NCBI RefSeq assembly: GCF_003012345.1
Contig: NZ_PVRV01000023.1
Span: forward strand, 62,001-126,000
Source: Phytohalomonas tamaricis
GTDB lineage: Bacteria; Pseudomonadota; Gammaproteobacteria; Pseudomonadales; Halomonadaceae
Length of the DNA: 64,000 bases
Direction of reading: 5' to 3'
In this document: piece after piece, positions 7,621-14,620 of the stretch
Position numbering within the stretch: position 1 is the stretch's first letter
Layout: each line of letters begins with the position of its first letter
The notes under the pieces: model-generated
Told to the model about the DNA's origin: nothing
Database searches by the model: none
The model's input: only the letters and a program-made list of their open reading frames with translations
Made by a program: the position numbers and the translations under genes

Positions 7621-7811
7621 TGCTCGCTCCCATCTTTCCAGATTCTCTGAATACGTTCTTGCGTAACACCTGGCAGTGATTTCCATCTTTCGAAGATGGC
7701 TCGCCGCTCTTCTTTTGGTTTGTCGCGCATCTCTCTGACAACCATCCGGGCTTGGCACTCGAGCAGCCATTCGCTATCCGACATGCCTTCCGGCTTGATT
7801 CCGTATGTCAT
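7617..7811 (-). CDS. Small phage protein, 64 residues, unknown function
   Basis: A charged, probably all-helical protein (LLECQARMVVREMRDKPKEE, then RRAIFERWKSLPGVTQERIQ). It overlaps the following gene by 4 bp, which supports coupled expression. The MRDKPKEERRAIFERW pattern recalls small phage helical proteins annotated only as domains of unknown function. Confidence 0.6.
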   Translation of the reverse strand: MTYGIKPEGMSDSEWLLECQARMVVREMRDKPKEERRAIFERWKSLPGVTQERIQRIWKDGSEQ

Positions 7812-7866
7812 CGCTGCGGCCTTGGTCTGAAATACCGGCTATCGCGGGGCTTTTCGCTGGGTTCGC

Positions 7867-8121
7867 TCATTCGCCATCCCTCATCTGCTTGCCGTCAATC
7901 GTCATACGCGGATACAGGCCCCCATCAGGCGTTCTCAGATACTGCAATCCGGTTTTGTGGTCGGTCAGAATGCTCATTCCGCAACGGCCATTCGGCCCAT
8001 CGCATGAGTCATGCGGCTTGAATGCATCGTTGATCCAGCTAGCAATTGTGAGAGAGATGCAAATAGCCACCATGGCGCCCAGTGCGAACTCAAATCCGAG
8101 CTTGAAATAACCTGTCTTCAC
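7867..8121 (-). CDS. Small single-pass membrane protein
   Basis: 84 residues: one hydrophobic segment near the N-terminus (FELGAMVAICISLTIASW-like, about residues 10-29), then a Cys-containing stretch and TGLQYLRTPDGGLYPRM, a beta motif seen in short phage and bacterial proteins where TG.QYL precedes a GG turn. Function unknown. It overlaps rusA by 4 bp. Confidence 0.6.
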   Translation of the reverse strand: MKTGYFKLGFEFALGAMVAICISLTIASWINDAFKPHDSCDGPNGRCGMSILTDHKTGLQYLRTPDGGLYPRMTIDGKQMRDGE

Positions 8122-8471
8122 GCAGCCACCTCCTGAATCGTCACCACGGCCGCACCTGGCTTACGGATCTCGCCGCGGATGATCTCAATGCGGTCTACCT
8201 GTTCGTCATCGTCCCATACGCCAGCCGCGGTAATGGCATCGAGAACGGCCTTGCTGTAGTTATCGATGTCTCGCTTCTGGCGTGTCGGCGCCACAAGGGT
8301 GATCTGCACCTGTAGGCGTCCGTCTATCTGGCTACCGCGGTACTGGCCCTGAATCATTTCAACCGCCGCGGCGCGATACTCACGGCCCCGCTTGCTGGTG
8401 ATCTTTCGGCCACGTACTACCGCGGTGATGTTGTTGACTGCAGGAGGAAAAGGCAGCGTTAGCTCAATCAT
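8118..8471 (-). CDS. rusA: RusA-type Holliday junction resolvase
   Basis: 117-residue endonuclease that resolves Holliday junctions in phage recombination and clears branches before packaging. It shows the RusA signature: LPFPPAVNN at the N-terminus, and KRDIDNYSKAVLDAITAAGV followed by WDDDEQV, carrying the catalytic acidic residues (Asp at about 70, 72 and 91) and the conserved Lys. Length is typical. It lies in the nin-like block and overlaps its neighbours on both sides by 4 bp. Confidence 0.95.
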   Translation of the reverse strand: MIELTLPFPPAVNNITAVVRGRKITSKRGREYRAAAVEMIQGQYRGSQIDGRLQVQITLVAPTRQKRDIDNYSKAVLDAITAAGVWDDDEQVDRIEIIRGEIRKPGAAVVTIQEVAA

Positions 8472-8674
8472 GCCTTACCCCGCTTAGCCGTCTTCATCGA
8501 ACTCACCAGCGTCTTGGTGATCGTGAAATCAAACGTTCCGCGCCAGCCGCAATCTGCATCCATGCAGTCGAGCACGCCGACCTTGTAGAGCCCGCGCTCG
8601 TCCATTTGCTCTGATTTGCGAATGCGAGCGTAGGCACCGCATTCAGGGCACTTGTTCCGCATCTGCGATTTCAT
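8468..8674 (-). CDS. Ogr/Delta-like zinc-finger protein
   Basis: 68 residues starting MKSQMRNKCPECGAYARIR. CPEC at residues 9-12 and LDC..ADC near residues 36-43 form a C-x2-C and C-x4-C pair followed by an aromatic strand, the plan of the Ogr/Delta zinc-binding domain of P2-type late activators. In lambdoid nin regions such proteins exist without known targets. The start at 8674 is supported by a 4-bp ATGA overlap with the upstream stop; an in-frame ATG at 8704 is less likely. Confidence 0.72.
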   Translation of the reverse strand: MKSQMRNKCPECGAYARIRKSEQMDERGLYKVGVLDCMDADCGWRGTFDFTITKTLVSSMKTAKRGKA

Positions 8675-9009
8675 GCGCGCTCTCCCAGCTGGAAAGTCCA
8701 GCACCAGTTATGCGCCTCAACTAGCGCTTCGTGCAGTTCGCCATCGGGAAAGCGCTTCATGCCCTTGGATAGCGTATCGAGCAGCCATACCGGTTGAAGC
8801 GCCAGCAGCTCAGGACGCGCATGTAATGCGTCATGGCATGGCCTACAAAGTCCAATAGCGAATGAATCGGGGGCTGTAAGCCCAGCCCCTGACAGATGGC
8901 CAATGCCTTTAATGTGGTGCGGATCATCAGCCGGAGCTTCACAGCAGCAGCACGGCTGTTGTTTGACCCAGTTCAGGTACTGGCGAGAGCGGAAGCGTTG
9001 GTTAGGCAT
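8671..9009 (-). CDS. DUF968/Ref-like HNH-type nuclease
   Basis: 112 residues starting MPNQRFRSRQYLNWVK. Contains PCCCCEAPADDPHHIKG, then LCRPCHDALHA: two Cys pairs and a DPHH pair, the treble-clef arrangement of DUF968 and the P1 Ref family. DUF968 proteins are common in the nin region of lambdoid prophages, and Ref is a RecA-dependent nuclease. Activity here is inferred from the conserved metal-binding residues. It overlaps its upstream neighbour by 8 bp. Confidence 0.78.
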   Translation of the reverse strand: MPNQRFRSRQYLNWVKQQPCCCCEAPADDPHHIKGIGHLSGAGLTAPDSFAIGLCRPCHDALHARPELLALQPVWLLDTLSKGMKRFPDGELHEALVEAHNWCWTFQLGERA

Positions 9010-9346
9010 CGTCTTCCTCCACTTCTTCAACCTCATCCCAGTGACTAACGACCTGCCACTTGAACGGATGTGAGTAATAGAGCGATACCATCCAATTATT
9101 GTTGGAATGCAGCTGACATTTGCGGGCTAGCAACATATGCCAGCCATAGTTGGCAGCCGTACCAAGGCGTGACCATCCAGCTTTAAGCTGCACATGGCCT
9201 TTGCCGAGAAACACCCATGCCGCGATAGTTTTGCTGATGAAATCAATCACGGTGTAGGGAATGACCACGCAAACGACTACCCAGCAAGCCCCAATCATCG
9301 CGCCCCAAATGAAGGCACCGGTCCACATAAAAACCGTGTCGCTCAT
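9002..9346 (-). CDS. Putative membrane protein of the nin-like block
   Basis: 114 residues starting MSDTVFMWTGAFIWGAMIGA. One long hydrophobic region, about residues 8-38, is probably two helices; a soluble, aromatic-rich half follows, ending in an acidic run EEVEEVEEDDA-like. Family not recognised. The start at 9346 sits in a 4-bp overlap with ninB. Confidence 0.55.
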   Translation of the reverse strand: MSDTVFMWTGAFIWGAMIGACWVVVCVVIPYTVIDFISKTIAAWVFLGKGHVQLKAGWSRLGTAANYGWHMLLARKCQLHSNNNWMVSLYYSHPFKWQVVSHWDEVEEVEEDDA

Positions 9347-9801
9347 GCTGCTACCTCGCGATAGTCTTGATAAGCCTTCAGCGCTGGCTCTGACCAACGA
9401 ATGTTCTGTTCAGCGCCGTAGGCATAAATCAACTCGATCAGCTCCGCGAACTCGGCCTTCTTCATGCGGCTAGTGCGAGCACCGAGGAATACCAAGCCGC
9501 CATCCAACCCTTTAGCCACGCGCTGATGCTTGCGAAGGGCATTCGTGAAGACCTCTTTCCAATCCTCGGCAGGCGCTTTTACTGACTCGCCATCGACGAT
9601 CAATGTGCATTGGCGGGCAACGTCCGAAAGCATCGGCCAAAGCTTCTTGTTCTGATCAAGCGTTCGCTTATCGTTCGGCCTTCTGACGATGACCTCAACG
9701 GGGCCAGCCTGGATGCCTTTACCGATCAGCACTTCGGCCTGGGTGAGCCGCGGCACGATGTCCACTTGGCGATCGATGCGGAGTGCTATTTCTTTGGTCA
9801 T
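9343..9801 (-). CDS. ninB: NinB recombination protein
   Basis: 152 residues. PVEVIVRRPNDKRTLDQNKK followed by LWPMLSDVARQ is the NinB signature, and the C-terminal RKHQRVAKGLDGGLVFLG with SRMKKAEFAELIELIYA completes the family pattern. NinB (lambda Orf) helps RecF-pathway-type recombination by acting with SSB. It overlaps its upstream neighbour by 4 bp within the rightward operon. Confidence 0.92.
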   Translation of the reverse strand: MTKEIALRIDRQVDIVPRLTQAEVLIGKGIQAGPVEVIVRRPNDKRTLDQNKKLWPMLSDVARQCTLIVDGESVKAPAEDWKEVFTNALRKHQRVAKGLDGGLVFLGARTSRMKKAEFAELIELIYAYGAEQNIRWSEPALKAYQDYREVAA

Positions 9802-10046
9802 GCCGACACCTTCTGCTCGTAGTGCGATAGCGGACGGAAGCGCTCAAGAATCGGCGTCGCAATATCCCAGCGGCGATACTGCAGCTCCGACACAACCCGG
9901 AAGCCCGGCCAGTCATTGGGCATAGCGCAGATGACATAGGGCAGGCCGGTAGAGCGAGCGCGTATCGCAGCGGTGCGAATGGCTTCTTCCAAGCTCTCGA
10001 TCATCTCGACGTGAACGGCGTACATGGCGTCTGTTTGTCTGGTCAT
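9798..10046 (-). CDS. Small phage protein, 82 residues, unknown function
   Basis: Soluble protein with a helical first half (MIESLEEAIRTAAIRARSTG) and a Trp/Pro-containing middle (PNDWPGFRVVSELQYRRW). No family recognised. Four-base overlaps at both ends keep it in the operon reading chain. Confidence 0.55.
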   Translation of the reverse strand: MTRQTDAMYAVHVEMIESLEEAIRTAAIRARSTGLPYVICAMPNDWPGFRVVSELQYRRWDIATPILERFRPLSHYEQKVSA

Positions 10047-10372
10047 GACGCTTTCCTCTGCCGAGCTTCATCGCTGTACAGCTTCACTTGGACGGCTACC
10101 GGCTTACGCTTGCCGTAGTCACGGAATAGCGACGTAAGCAGGGGATGGATATAACGCGTTTCGTAGCGCTGACCGGCACCTGACGTAAACGCGGGCTTTC
10201 TGCGCACGACTGGCTTCAGCAGCTGCTCTTCGGTCAAGTCGTCCTGGTGGAGCCGGTTACGCAATGCGCCAGGGCTAATGCCGTATTTCTTCGAGGCTTG
10301 GTTGATCGTGATCCACTCGCCACGGATGAGGTATTCGGTGTATGCGCCGGCTGGGCGATTTAGGATGCTCAT
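10043..10372 (-). CDS. Phage protein with a possible helix-turn-helix
   Basis: 109 residues. WITINQASKKYGISPGALRN has the spacing of a helix-turn-helix (INQASKKYGISPGALRNRLH, residues about 22-41). The C-terminal half is basic, with a proposed beta segment RYETRYIHPLL. It could be a small DNA-binding protein of the early operon; target unknown. Four-base overlaps on both sides. Confidence 0.55.
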   Translation of the reverse strand: MSILNRPAGAYTEYLIRGEWITINQASKKYGISPGALRNRLHQDDLTEEQLLKPVVRRKPAFTSGAGQRYETRYIHPLLTSLFRDYGKRKPVAVQVKLYSDEARQRKAS

Positions 10373-10749
10373 GCGAGGCCTCCTGTACGATTCAGCCGCT
10401 CAGCGATAGGTGTTCCTTTCTCGACGATGACGCCAATTACATTGGCTGGAACATCAACTGCTGCAGCAAAAAGGTCGGCAATGTCGTCAAGATGCATTTC
10501 GGCAAAACAAAGCGCGGCGAGAATTTTGAAAACAGATTTACCGTCATCAATCGGCCCAAAAATTGAGCCGTTCCAGTAATTGCCGTGGTACATCGCCTGC
10601 AGGACAGAGGCCACCGCCAGTGCATCGCGCCACTCATCGGATCGATCACGTGCCATGATCGTAGCTGCGGTCGATGCAATATGGTCGGCATGGTCTCTGG
10701 CTTTCTTTGAGGCCTCATCACCAAGCCGGAATTGAACAACGTTGCCCAT
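10369..10749 (-). CDS. Phage protein, 126 residues, unknown function
   Basis: A mostly helical soluble protein, starting MGNVVQFRLGDEASKKARDH. Its middle holds EWRDALAVASVLQAMYHGNY, and the C-terminus is acidic then ends PIAERLNRTGGLA. No family is recognised. Its start shares one base with the stop of the DnaC-like gene (TAATG), a strong coupling signal. Confidence 0.55.
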   Translation of the reverse strand: MGNVVQFRLGDEASKKARDHADHIASTAATIMARDRSDEWRDALAVASVLQAMYHGNYWNGSIFGPIDDGKSVFKILAALCFAEMHLDDIADLFAAAVDVPANVIGVIVEKGTPIAERLNRTGGLA

Positions 10750-11543
10750 TACTCGTTCCTCCCCAGGCTTTTGCGAGCAGACTCCCAGCCGAAAACCATC
10801 ATCTTCGATGACTCGCGAAGGCGATCGACAACACGGTCACCCATCCACTGACCAAGTTCTCCGGGCTGTACGTTGGAAACGACAATCGTCGGTAGGCATT
10901 GCTCGTAGCGCTCGTTCATTACGTCAAAGAGGTAGTTCAGTTCGGCATCACTACCGAAAGAGACACCAATCTCATCCAGTACGAGCAGCGCAGGCTTCGT
11001 GTAAGCATCAATAGCCTGCGTCTCAGTCTCTTCTCGGCTTCCGTATGTATCCTTGATGCGCCGGAACATTCGCGCAGCAGTCGTGTAAAGACCCTGCGTC
11101 TGATGGCGGGTGATCACGTCATTAAGTGTGGCAACTGCAAGATGTGTTTTGCCGGTACCCGGATTCCCCAGCATGAGCAAACCCTCGCCAGTCTTGAGGT
11201 GATCAGGGAAATCCGCCGCGTAGGCTTGACACTTGGCAAGGTAATTGCGCTGCTGCTCGCTTTCGGCTCGATAGGTGTCGAATGTCTTGTCAGCAAAGCG
11301 GGGTGGTAAACAGGCATAACCAATCATGCGCTCCATGCGAGCCCGGGCAGCTTCGCGCTGGTTCGCTTCGAACTCGGCCATACGGTCACTCGCAACTTTT
11401 TCCTCGGCGCAAGTGGGACATCCAGACCAAGAATCAGTAGTTCCGTACACGATATGGCAGGACTTGTACTCACCATGTTTCTCGCACTGACCCACACTAA
11501 CCTCGGCGTTCATCAGGGCTTTAGCCAAGCTGTTAGAACTCAT
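10749..11543 (-). CDS. DnaC-like helicase loader (AAA+ ATPase)
   Basis: 264 residues. N-terminal zinc-finger-like part (QCEKHGEY...SGCPTCAEEK) is followed by an AAA+ domain with Walker A GNPGTGKTHLA (about residue 127) and Walker B LLVLDEIG. SNVQPGELGQWMGDRVVDRL near the C-terminus contains the sensor region of DnaC/IstB proteins. It would load the host DnaB helicase at the phage origin, the role of lambda P. The start MSSNSLAKAL at 11543 overlaps the O-like gene by 11 bp; a longer frame upstream lies inside that gene. Confidence 0.88.
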   Translation of the reverse strand: MSSNSLAKALMNAEVSVGQCEKHGEYKSCHIVYGTTDSWSGCPTCAEEKVASDRMAEFEANQREAARARMERMIGYACLPPRFADKTFDTYRAESEQQRNYLAKCQAYAADFPDHLKTGEGLLMLGNPGTGKTHLAVATLNDVITRHQTQGLYTTAARMFRRIKDTYGSREETETQAIDAYTKPALLVLDEIGVSFGSDAELNYLFDVMNERYEQCLPTIVVSNVQPGELGQWMGDRVVDRLRESSKMMVFGWESARKSLGRNE

Positions 11544-12435
11544 AGGTGCCGTCTCCTTTGGCCACGAGATTGGAAGTGTCAGGTTCTTGTAGGCCGGAGT
11601 GGCGGCCAGGTGTTTGACGGCTAACAGTGCGCTGTTGATGCTGAGCCTTGGCTTGCTTGGCAAGCTGGTCCCATTTCCTGCGCAGTTTTTCAGGACACAA
11701 AACCACGCCGGACCAGAACTCATGCTTGGCGGCCCATCCGATCAGATAACGGATTTGTTCAACGGTGCGGTTATCGCGCTGACGCATCAGGCGAAACTCG
11801 TTCGCCCAGGTGGTGGGGTTGTGTTTGACTGGCGACTCAAGATCGGCGCTCACGGCGACGACCATTTCGTTTACCAGTTTGTGGTCTATCTCTTCGCCCC
11901 ATTTCTTCGGTGCAGATTTCTTCGACGTATTTTTAGAACCTTTAGGTTCTAAATTGTCTTTAATGTCTTTAGGTGTATCCCCATCTTGGGGTGGATTAGA
12001 TACCCCATTTTGGGGTGACTTACCCCAAGTTGATTTGGTGATACTTTTCGGGGTAACTCGTGCCTTTTGGGCGCTGAAATCCCAGTTATCGATGTCTTTG
12101 TTGATGCGCACTGGGGAGCGACCACCGCCATCGCGAAGTAATACGCGCTTGCGGATAAGACCATTAAGCGTCTCGGAGCATTTGCCTTCGGACATGCCCG
12201 TCATCTGGCTGATAACGGATGCAGCAATCCAATCTGCCGGCTTATTCCATCCGTAGGTCATACGCTCAACAACACGAATCACTCTTGCTTCACGACTAGT
12301 CAAAGGGGCACGGGCAAATGCCTCTACAAGAGCATTTGCTGTTCTGGTGTATCCGTCTTCCACTTGGAGACTCCTGGGGCGCTGTTCGCGCTCCGCTGAG
12401 CCAGGAAACTGGTATATTGCTGCGGGTGATGTCAT
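11533..12435 (-). CDS. O-like phage replication initiator
   Basis: 300 residues. The N-terminal VEDGYTRTANALVEAFARAP followed by LTSREARVIRVVERMTYGWN and KPADWIAASVISQMTG is the Phage_rep_O winged-helix domain that binds the origin iterons. A low-complexity linker (residues about 125-180, rich in Pro, Lys, Asp and Ser) is encoded by a repeat cluster, then comes a C-terminal region with WANEFRLMRQRDNRT and IRYLIGWAAKHEFWSG, which resembles primosomal DnaT/O C-termini. As in lambda, the origin appears to be inside the gene. It precedes the DnaC-like loader. Confidence 0.88.
   Translation of the reverse strand: MTSPAAIYQFPGSAEREQRPRSLQVEDGYTRTANALVEAFARAPLTSREARVIRVVERMTYGWNKPADWIAASVISQMTGMSEGKCSETLNGLIRKRVLLRDGGGRSPVRINKDIDNWDFSAQKARVTPKSITKSTWGKSPQNGVSNPPQDGDTPKDIKDNLEPKGSKNTSKKSAPKKWGEEIDHKLVNEMVVAVSADLESPVKHNPTTWANEFRLMRQRDNRTVEQIRYLIGWAAKHEFWSGVVLCPEKLRRKWDQLAKQAKAQHQQRTVSRQTPGRHSGLQEPDTSNLVAKGDGTYEF
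11932..12054. other. Candidate phage replication origin: iterons plus AT-rich segment inside the O-like gene
   Basis: Two near-identical 13-bp palindromes, CCCCATCTTGGGG (11979-11991) and CCCCATTTTGGGG (12003-12015), are 24 bp apart. Further half-sites follow: CCCCAAG at 12023 and CGGGGTAA at 12049. Next to them, 11932-11975 is AT-rich and carries the inverted repeat AGAACC-TTTA-GGTTCT. Iterons followed by an AT-rich tract inside gene O is the layout of lambda ori. The repeats translate to a low-complexity linker, consistent with DNA rather than protein constraint. Confidence 0.65.
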
Positions 12436-12496
12436 AATATTTACCGTTCGTTAGTGAAAGCGCTCGGGGTTGGTTGGTCGCCTCCCGAGCGTTTTT
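12410..12496 (+). ncRNA. Candidate oop-like antisense RNA unit
   Basis: On the strand opposite to PR transcription, in the gap between the O-like gene and the gene in the cII position, an extended -10 (TGG followed by TATATT, 12410-12418) lies about 45 bp before a terminator. The terminator has an 8-bp stem CGCTCGGG / CCCGAGCG (12461-12468 and 12484-12491) and TTTTT. A transcript of about 70 nt would result. Lambda oop is a 77-nt RNA in the same place and direction. No open frame explains a plus-strand terminator here. Transcription is not shown by sequence. Confidence 0.4.
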
Positions 12497-12500
12497 GCGT

Positions 12501-13103
12501 TTAAGCCTTGGCTAACTTCAGGCTTGGCTTTCCAGACACACGCTCTTCAATGAGCGCCTTCGTTCTCAACAGCGCCGTAATGGCGTCGTCGATGTCCTGC
12601 AGTGCTTTAGGGGCTGCGTGCGCATCCTTCTCATCCAGTACGCCGTCCTCCAGCATTCCTGAAAAAGAACCCATCACTTCGCCTGTCTCGCGGCCGATCG
12701 CACCAAGCGCAGCAAACGCCGATGCGTGTGACTCACTGGCTAGCGGCCGACGAACACCCATGAAACCGTGACGACGCGCCAGCTCAACGCGGCATTGTTC
12801 ATCGCTAAGCTCTTCCAATGCGGTGACCCATGGCTCTTCCAGCCAAGCTGGGAACTCAACAGCACCATTTGCCCAGCGCTGCACGCGCTTGTTCCAACTC
12901 ATGACGGCGGTGTCGTAGTCGTGGTCAGCAACCGTGAAGGAATCGAGCGCTGGCATATCAGCGGTCTTGGTCGGGCACATGGCATGAGCCATGGCATTCA
13001 GTACGCGAGCAAACTTGGTGAGCTGCACGCCTTTCTGTTCGCAAAGCTGTCCTAGCGCATCGCGGAGTAGGGCGTCTCTACTGGGGTGTCTGAGTTCGGA
13101 CAT
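12501..13103 (-). CDS. Early phage protein in the cII position, unknown function
   Basis: 200 residues. The first half (LLRDALGQLCEQKGVQLTKF) could hold a degenerate helix-turn-helix; the centre has WNKRVQRWANGAVEFPAWLE with conserved-looking Trp residues, and the C-terminus is helical (LQDIDDAITALLRTKALIEE) and ends basic. It follows cro and precedes the O-like gene, where cII-type activators or YdaT-like toxins sit in related prophages. No family is assigned with confidence. Confidence 0.6.
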   Translation of the reverse strand: MSELRHPSRDALLRDALGQLCEQKGVQLTKFARVLNAMAHAMCPTKTADMPALDSFTVADHDYDTAVMSWNKRVQRWANGAVEFPAWLEEPWVTALEELSDEQCRVELARRHGFMGVRRPLASESHASAFAALGAIGRETGEVMGSFSGMLEDGVLDEKDAHAAPKALQDIDDAITALLRTKALIEERVSGKPSLKLAKA

Positions 13104-13142
13104 ATGCTTCGTCTCGCTTCGCTTGTTAGACTTAAGTTGTGA

Positions 13143-13379
13143 TTAAGCGGCATGAACCAGATCGGCAAACAAATCAGGGCGCAGCATTTGCCTGGAGATT
13201 TCGCCTTCGGTAGCCATCTCAATATTTCTGGCCATCAAGGCACCCGGCTTCCGACCACAAGCAAGCACCTGACGCAGATAGGCCGTGGTTGTTTCTGCTT
13301 TAGCAGCAACTTCATCCCTCTGTTCAGGGGACATTGACTGCCATATCTGTTTAATGGACTTACGTTGTGATTCAGACAT
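13143..13379 (-). CDS. Cro/YdaS-like early repressor
   Basis: 78 residues with IKQIWQSMSPEQRDEVAAKA then ETTTAYLRQVLACGRKPGAL, the helix-turn-helix pattern of YdaS/Cro proteins in which the recognition helix follows AETTTAYL. It is the first gene of the PR transcript, divergent from the CI-like gene. The start at 13379 has GGAGGT seven bases upstream, and that ribosome-binding site lies inside an operator palindrome. It would bind the same operators as CI and favour lytic growth. Confidence 0.8.
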   Translation of the reverse strand: MSESQRKSIKQIWQSMSPEQRDEVAAKAETTTAYLRQVLACGRKPGALMARNIEMATEGEISRQMLRPDLFADLVHAA

Positions 13380-13385
13380 TTTTAG

Positions 13386-13450
13386 GTACCTCCGAGGTAC
13401 ATTATCCGATGGAACTAATGTACCGTCAAGGTTCTGTACCTAATGAGTAC
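13386..13450. promoter_or_regulatory. OR-like operator cluster (three 15-bp sites)
   Basis: Three sites fit the pattern GTACC-N5-GGTAC: 13386-13400 (GTACCTCCGAGGTAC, perfect arms), 13420-13434 (GTACCGTCAAGGTTC) and 13436-13450 (GTACCTAATGAGTAC, imperfect). The first overlaps the cro ribosome-binding site and start of transcription, the second the PR -35. A matching site occurs at the left promoter (15689-15703). Binding by CI and Cro is inferred. Confidence 0.72.
13401..13429 (-). promoter_or_regulatory. PR-like early promoter driving cro
   Basis: Read on the minus strand: -35 TTGACG, 17-bp spacer, -10 GATAAT, one mismatch from consensus in each box. The predicted start lies about 15 bases before the cro ATG. 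Operator sites overlap both ends. Confidence 0.78.
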
Positions 13451-13471
13451 CTATGCGCTCAAATGAGCGCC

Positions 13472-14155
13472 ATGAAAGACATCTCAGAAGTACGACTAGA
13501 AAATGCCAGGGCTCTTGCCGAGCAAATCGGTGGGACGGGCGCTTTCGCCGCCAAAATTGATCGCGAGCCTACCCAGGCAAGCCGATTCATGGGGCGAAAC
13601 CCTAGCAAGCGAATTGGTGATCGCCTTGCTCGGCATATTGAGCAATGCTTTAACAAGCCGCGCGGGTGGCTGGATTTTGATCACGGTTCTAAGAAATTAG
13701 AAGTAGATGCTAATGTTCTTCCTACATCTCAGCCTCAAACACTGCATACTTATCCAGTGATTAATTGGGTAAGAGCAGGGGGGTGGACTGAGGCCGTGAA
13801 TCCGTACGATCAAGGATGTGAGCAACACTTCGAATCAACTGACTATAAGGCCAAAGGTGCTGCTTTCTGGCTTGAGGTCGAGGGCGATTCGATGACAGCG
13901 CCGACAGGTATCAGCATTCCACGCGGCATGATGATCTTGATCGATCCTGAGATAAAAGCCGAGAACGGGAGCCTGGTGGTTGCTCAGCTCGACGAAAATA
14001 ATGAAGCCACCTTCAAGAAGCTGGTCATTGACGGTGGACAGAAGTATCTCAAGCCGCTAAATCCTGCCTATCCAGTCATCCCTATCAATGGCAACTGCCG
14101 GATTGTTGGCGTAGCTGTAGAAATGAAGATGAACCTGCGGCAAAGGCTTCATTGA
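13472..14155 (+). CDS. CI-like prophage repressor (HTH plus LexA/S24 peptidase)
   Basis: 227 residues from MKDISEVRLENAR. An N-terminal helix-turn-helix (ARALAEQIGGTGAFAAKIDR, then EPTQASRFMG) joins a C-terminal self-cleaving domain. The cleavage site is Ala-Gly in NWVRAGGWTEA, the nucleophile Ser is in EGDSMTAPTG, and the general-base Lys is in TFKKLVIDG. RecA-triggered autocleavage and prophage induction are expected. ATG 13463 is an alternative start; between them GCGCTC-AAAT-GAGCGC (13455-13470) is a palindrome that could mask the start region. A longer frame upstream would run through the operators and is unlikely. Confidence 0.9.
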   Translation: MKDISEVRLENARALAEQIGGTGAFAAKIDREPTQASRFMGRNPSKRIGDRLARHIEQCFNKPRGWLDFDHGSKKLEVDANVLPTSQPQTLHTYPVINWVRAGGWTEAVNPYDQGCEQHFESTDYKAKGAAFWLEVEGDSMTAPTGISIPRGMMILIDPEIKAENGSLVVAQLDENNEATFKKLVIDGGQKYLKPLNPAYPVIPINGNCRIVGVAVEMKMNLRQRLH

Positions 14156-14231
14156 TTCGCAAACTGGCCGATAACACTTAGGGCTAGCACCGTACTGGCT
14201 ATCATCGCCGTGACGCAGATGATCACGAGCA

Positions 14232-14274
14232 GTGTGTAGGTACCACCCTACACTTCTAGGTAGTAACTACACAC
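14232..14274. repeat. Inverted repeat between CI-like gene and hicA
   Basis: Eight-base arms GTGTGTAG (14232-14239) and CTACACAC (14267-14274) enclose further TAC and GTA half-sites (GTAGGTACCACCCTAC). It lies after the CI stop and just upstream of the hicA promoter. It lacks a T-tract, so it may be a protein-binding site rather than a terminator. Confidence 0.45.
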
Positions 14275-14292
14275 AAGAAAAGAGGCCTAGCC

Positions 14293-14321
14293 TTGAAAAA
14301 TGCCACTTTTAAACCTATACA
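14293..14321 (+). promoter_or_regulatory. Sigma70-type promoter of the hicA-hicB unit
   Basis: TTGAAA (14293-14298), 17-bp spacer, TATACA (14316-14321). It lies 60 bp before the hicA start, so the toxin-antitoxin genes can be expressed independently of the repressor promoter. Confidence 0.68.
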
Positions 14322-14328
14322 CATAAGA

Positions 14329-14347
14329 GCAACTAGAATACAGTTGC
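14329..14347. promoter_or_regulatory. Candidate HicB operator
   Basis: Perfect inverted repeat GCAACT-N7-AGTTGC just downstream of the hicA promoter -10. HicB antitoxins with a ribbon-helix-helix domain bind such palindromes to repress their own operon; binding here is inferred. Confidence 0.5.
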
Positions 14348-14380
14348 ATCCCAAGATAAGGTATCAAACGTGGAGTGCTC

Positions 14381-14620
14381 ATGGGCGACAAACGTCTTGA
14401 TCGCCTAAAACAGCGCCCCAGCGACTTTACATGGGACGAGTTGGCGGCATTGCTCAGAAGTTTGGGATACAGGCTCAAAACAGCTAGTGGCTCACGTCGC
14501 AAGTTTATTGACGAAGAGAAGCGCAAGATCCTTCTTCATGAACCCCATCCGGGGAACATCCTGAAGGCGTACCAGATCGAGAACGTTCTGATAGCGCTGG
14601 AGGAGCATGGCAAGTTATGA
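14381..14620 (+). CDS. hicA: HicA-family mRNA interferase toxin
   Basis: 79-residue double-stranded-RNA-binding-fold toxin. DFTWDELAALLRSLGYRLKT, then ASGSRRKFIDEE and LHEPHPGNILKAYQIENV give the full HicA pattern of the longer subfamily. At the place of the usual catalytic His of compact HicA proteins (GSHxxF) this protein has Arg (GSRRKF), a variant seen in this subfamily, so inactivation should not be assumed. The ATG has GGAG five bases upstream. It overlaps hicB by 4 bp. Confidence 0.9.
   Translation: MGDKRLDRLKQRPSDFTWDELAALLRSLGYRLKTASGSRRKFIDEEKRKILLHEPHPGNILKAYQIENVLIALEEHGKL

Noticed and set aside
12501-13103. Naming the gene as cII
   Set aside because: At 200 residues it is twice the length of lambda CII and no clear helix-turn-helix was found; position alone is not enough.
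14381-14620. HicA inactive because the usual catalytic His is Arg
   Set aside because: The whole longer HicA subfamily appears to carry GSRRKF here, so the change is not evidence of decay in this copy.
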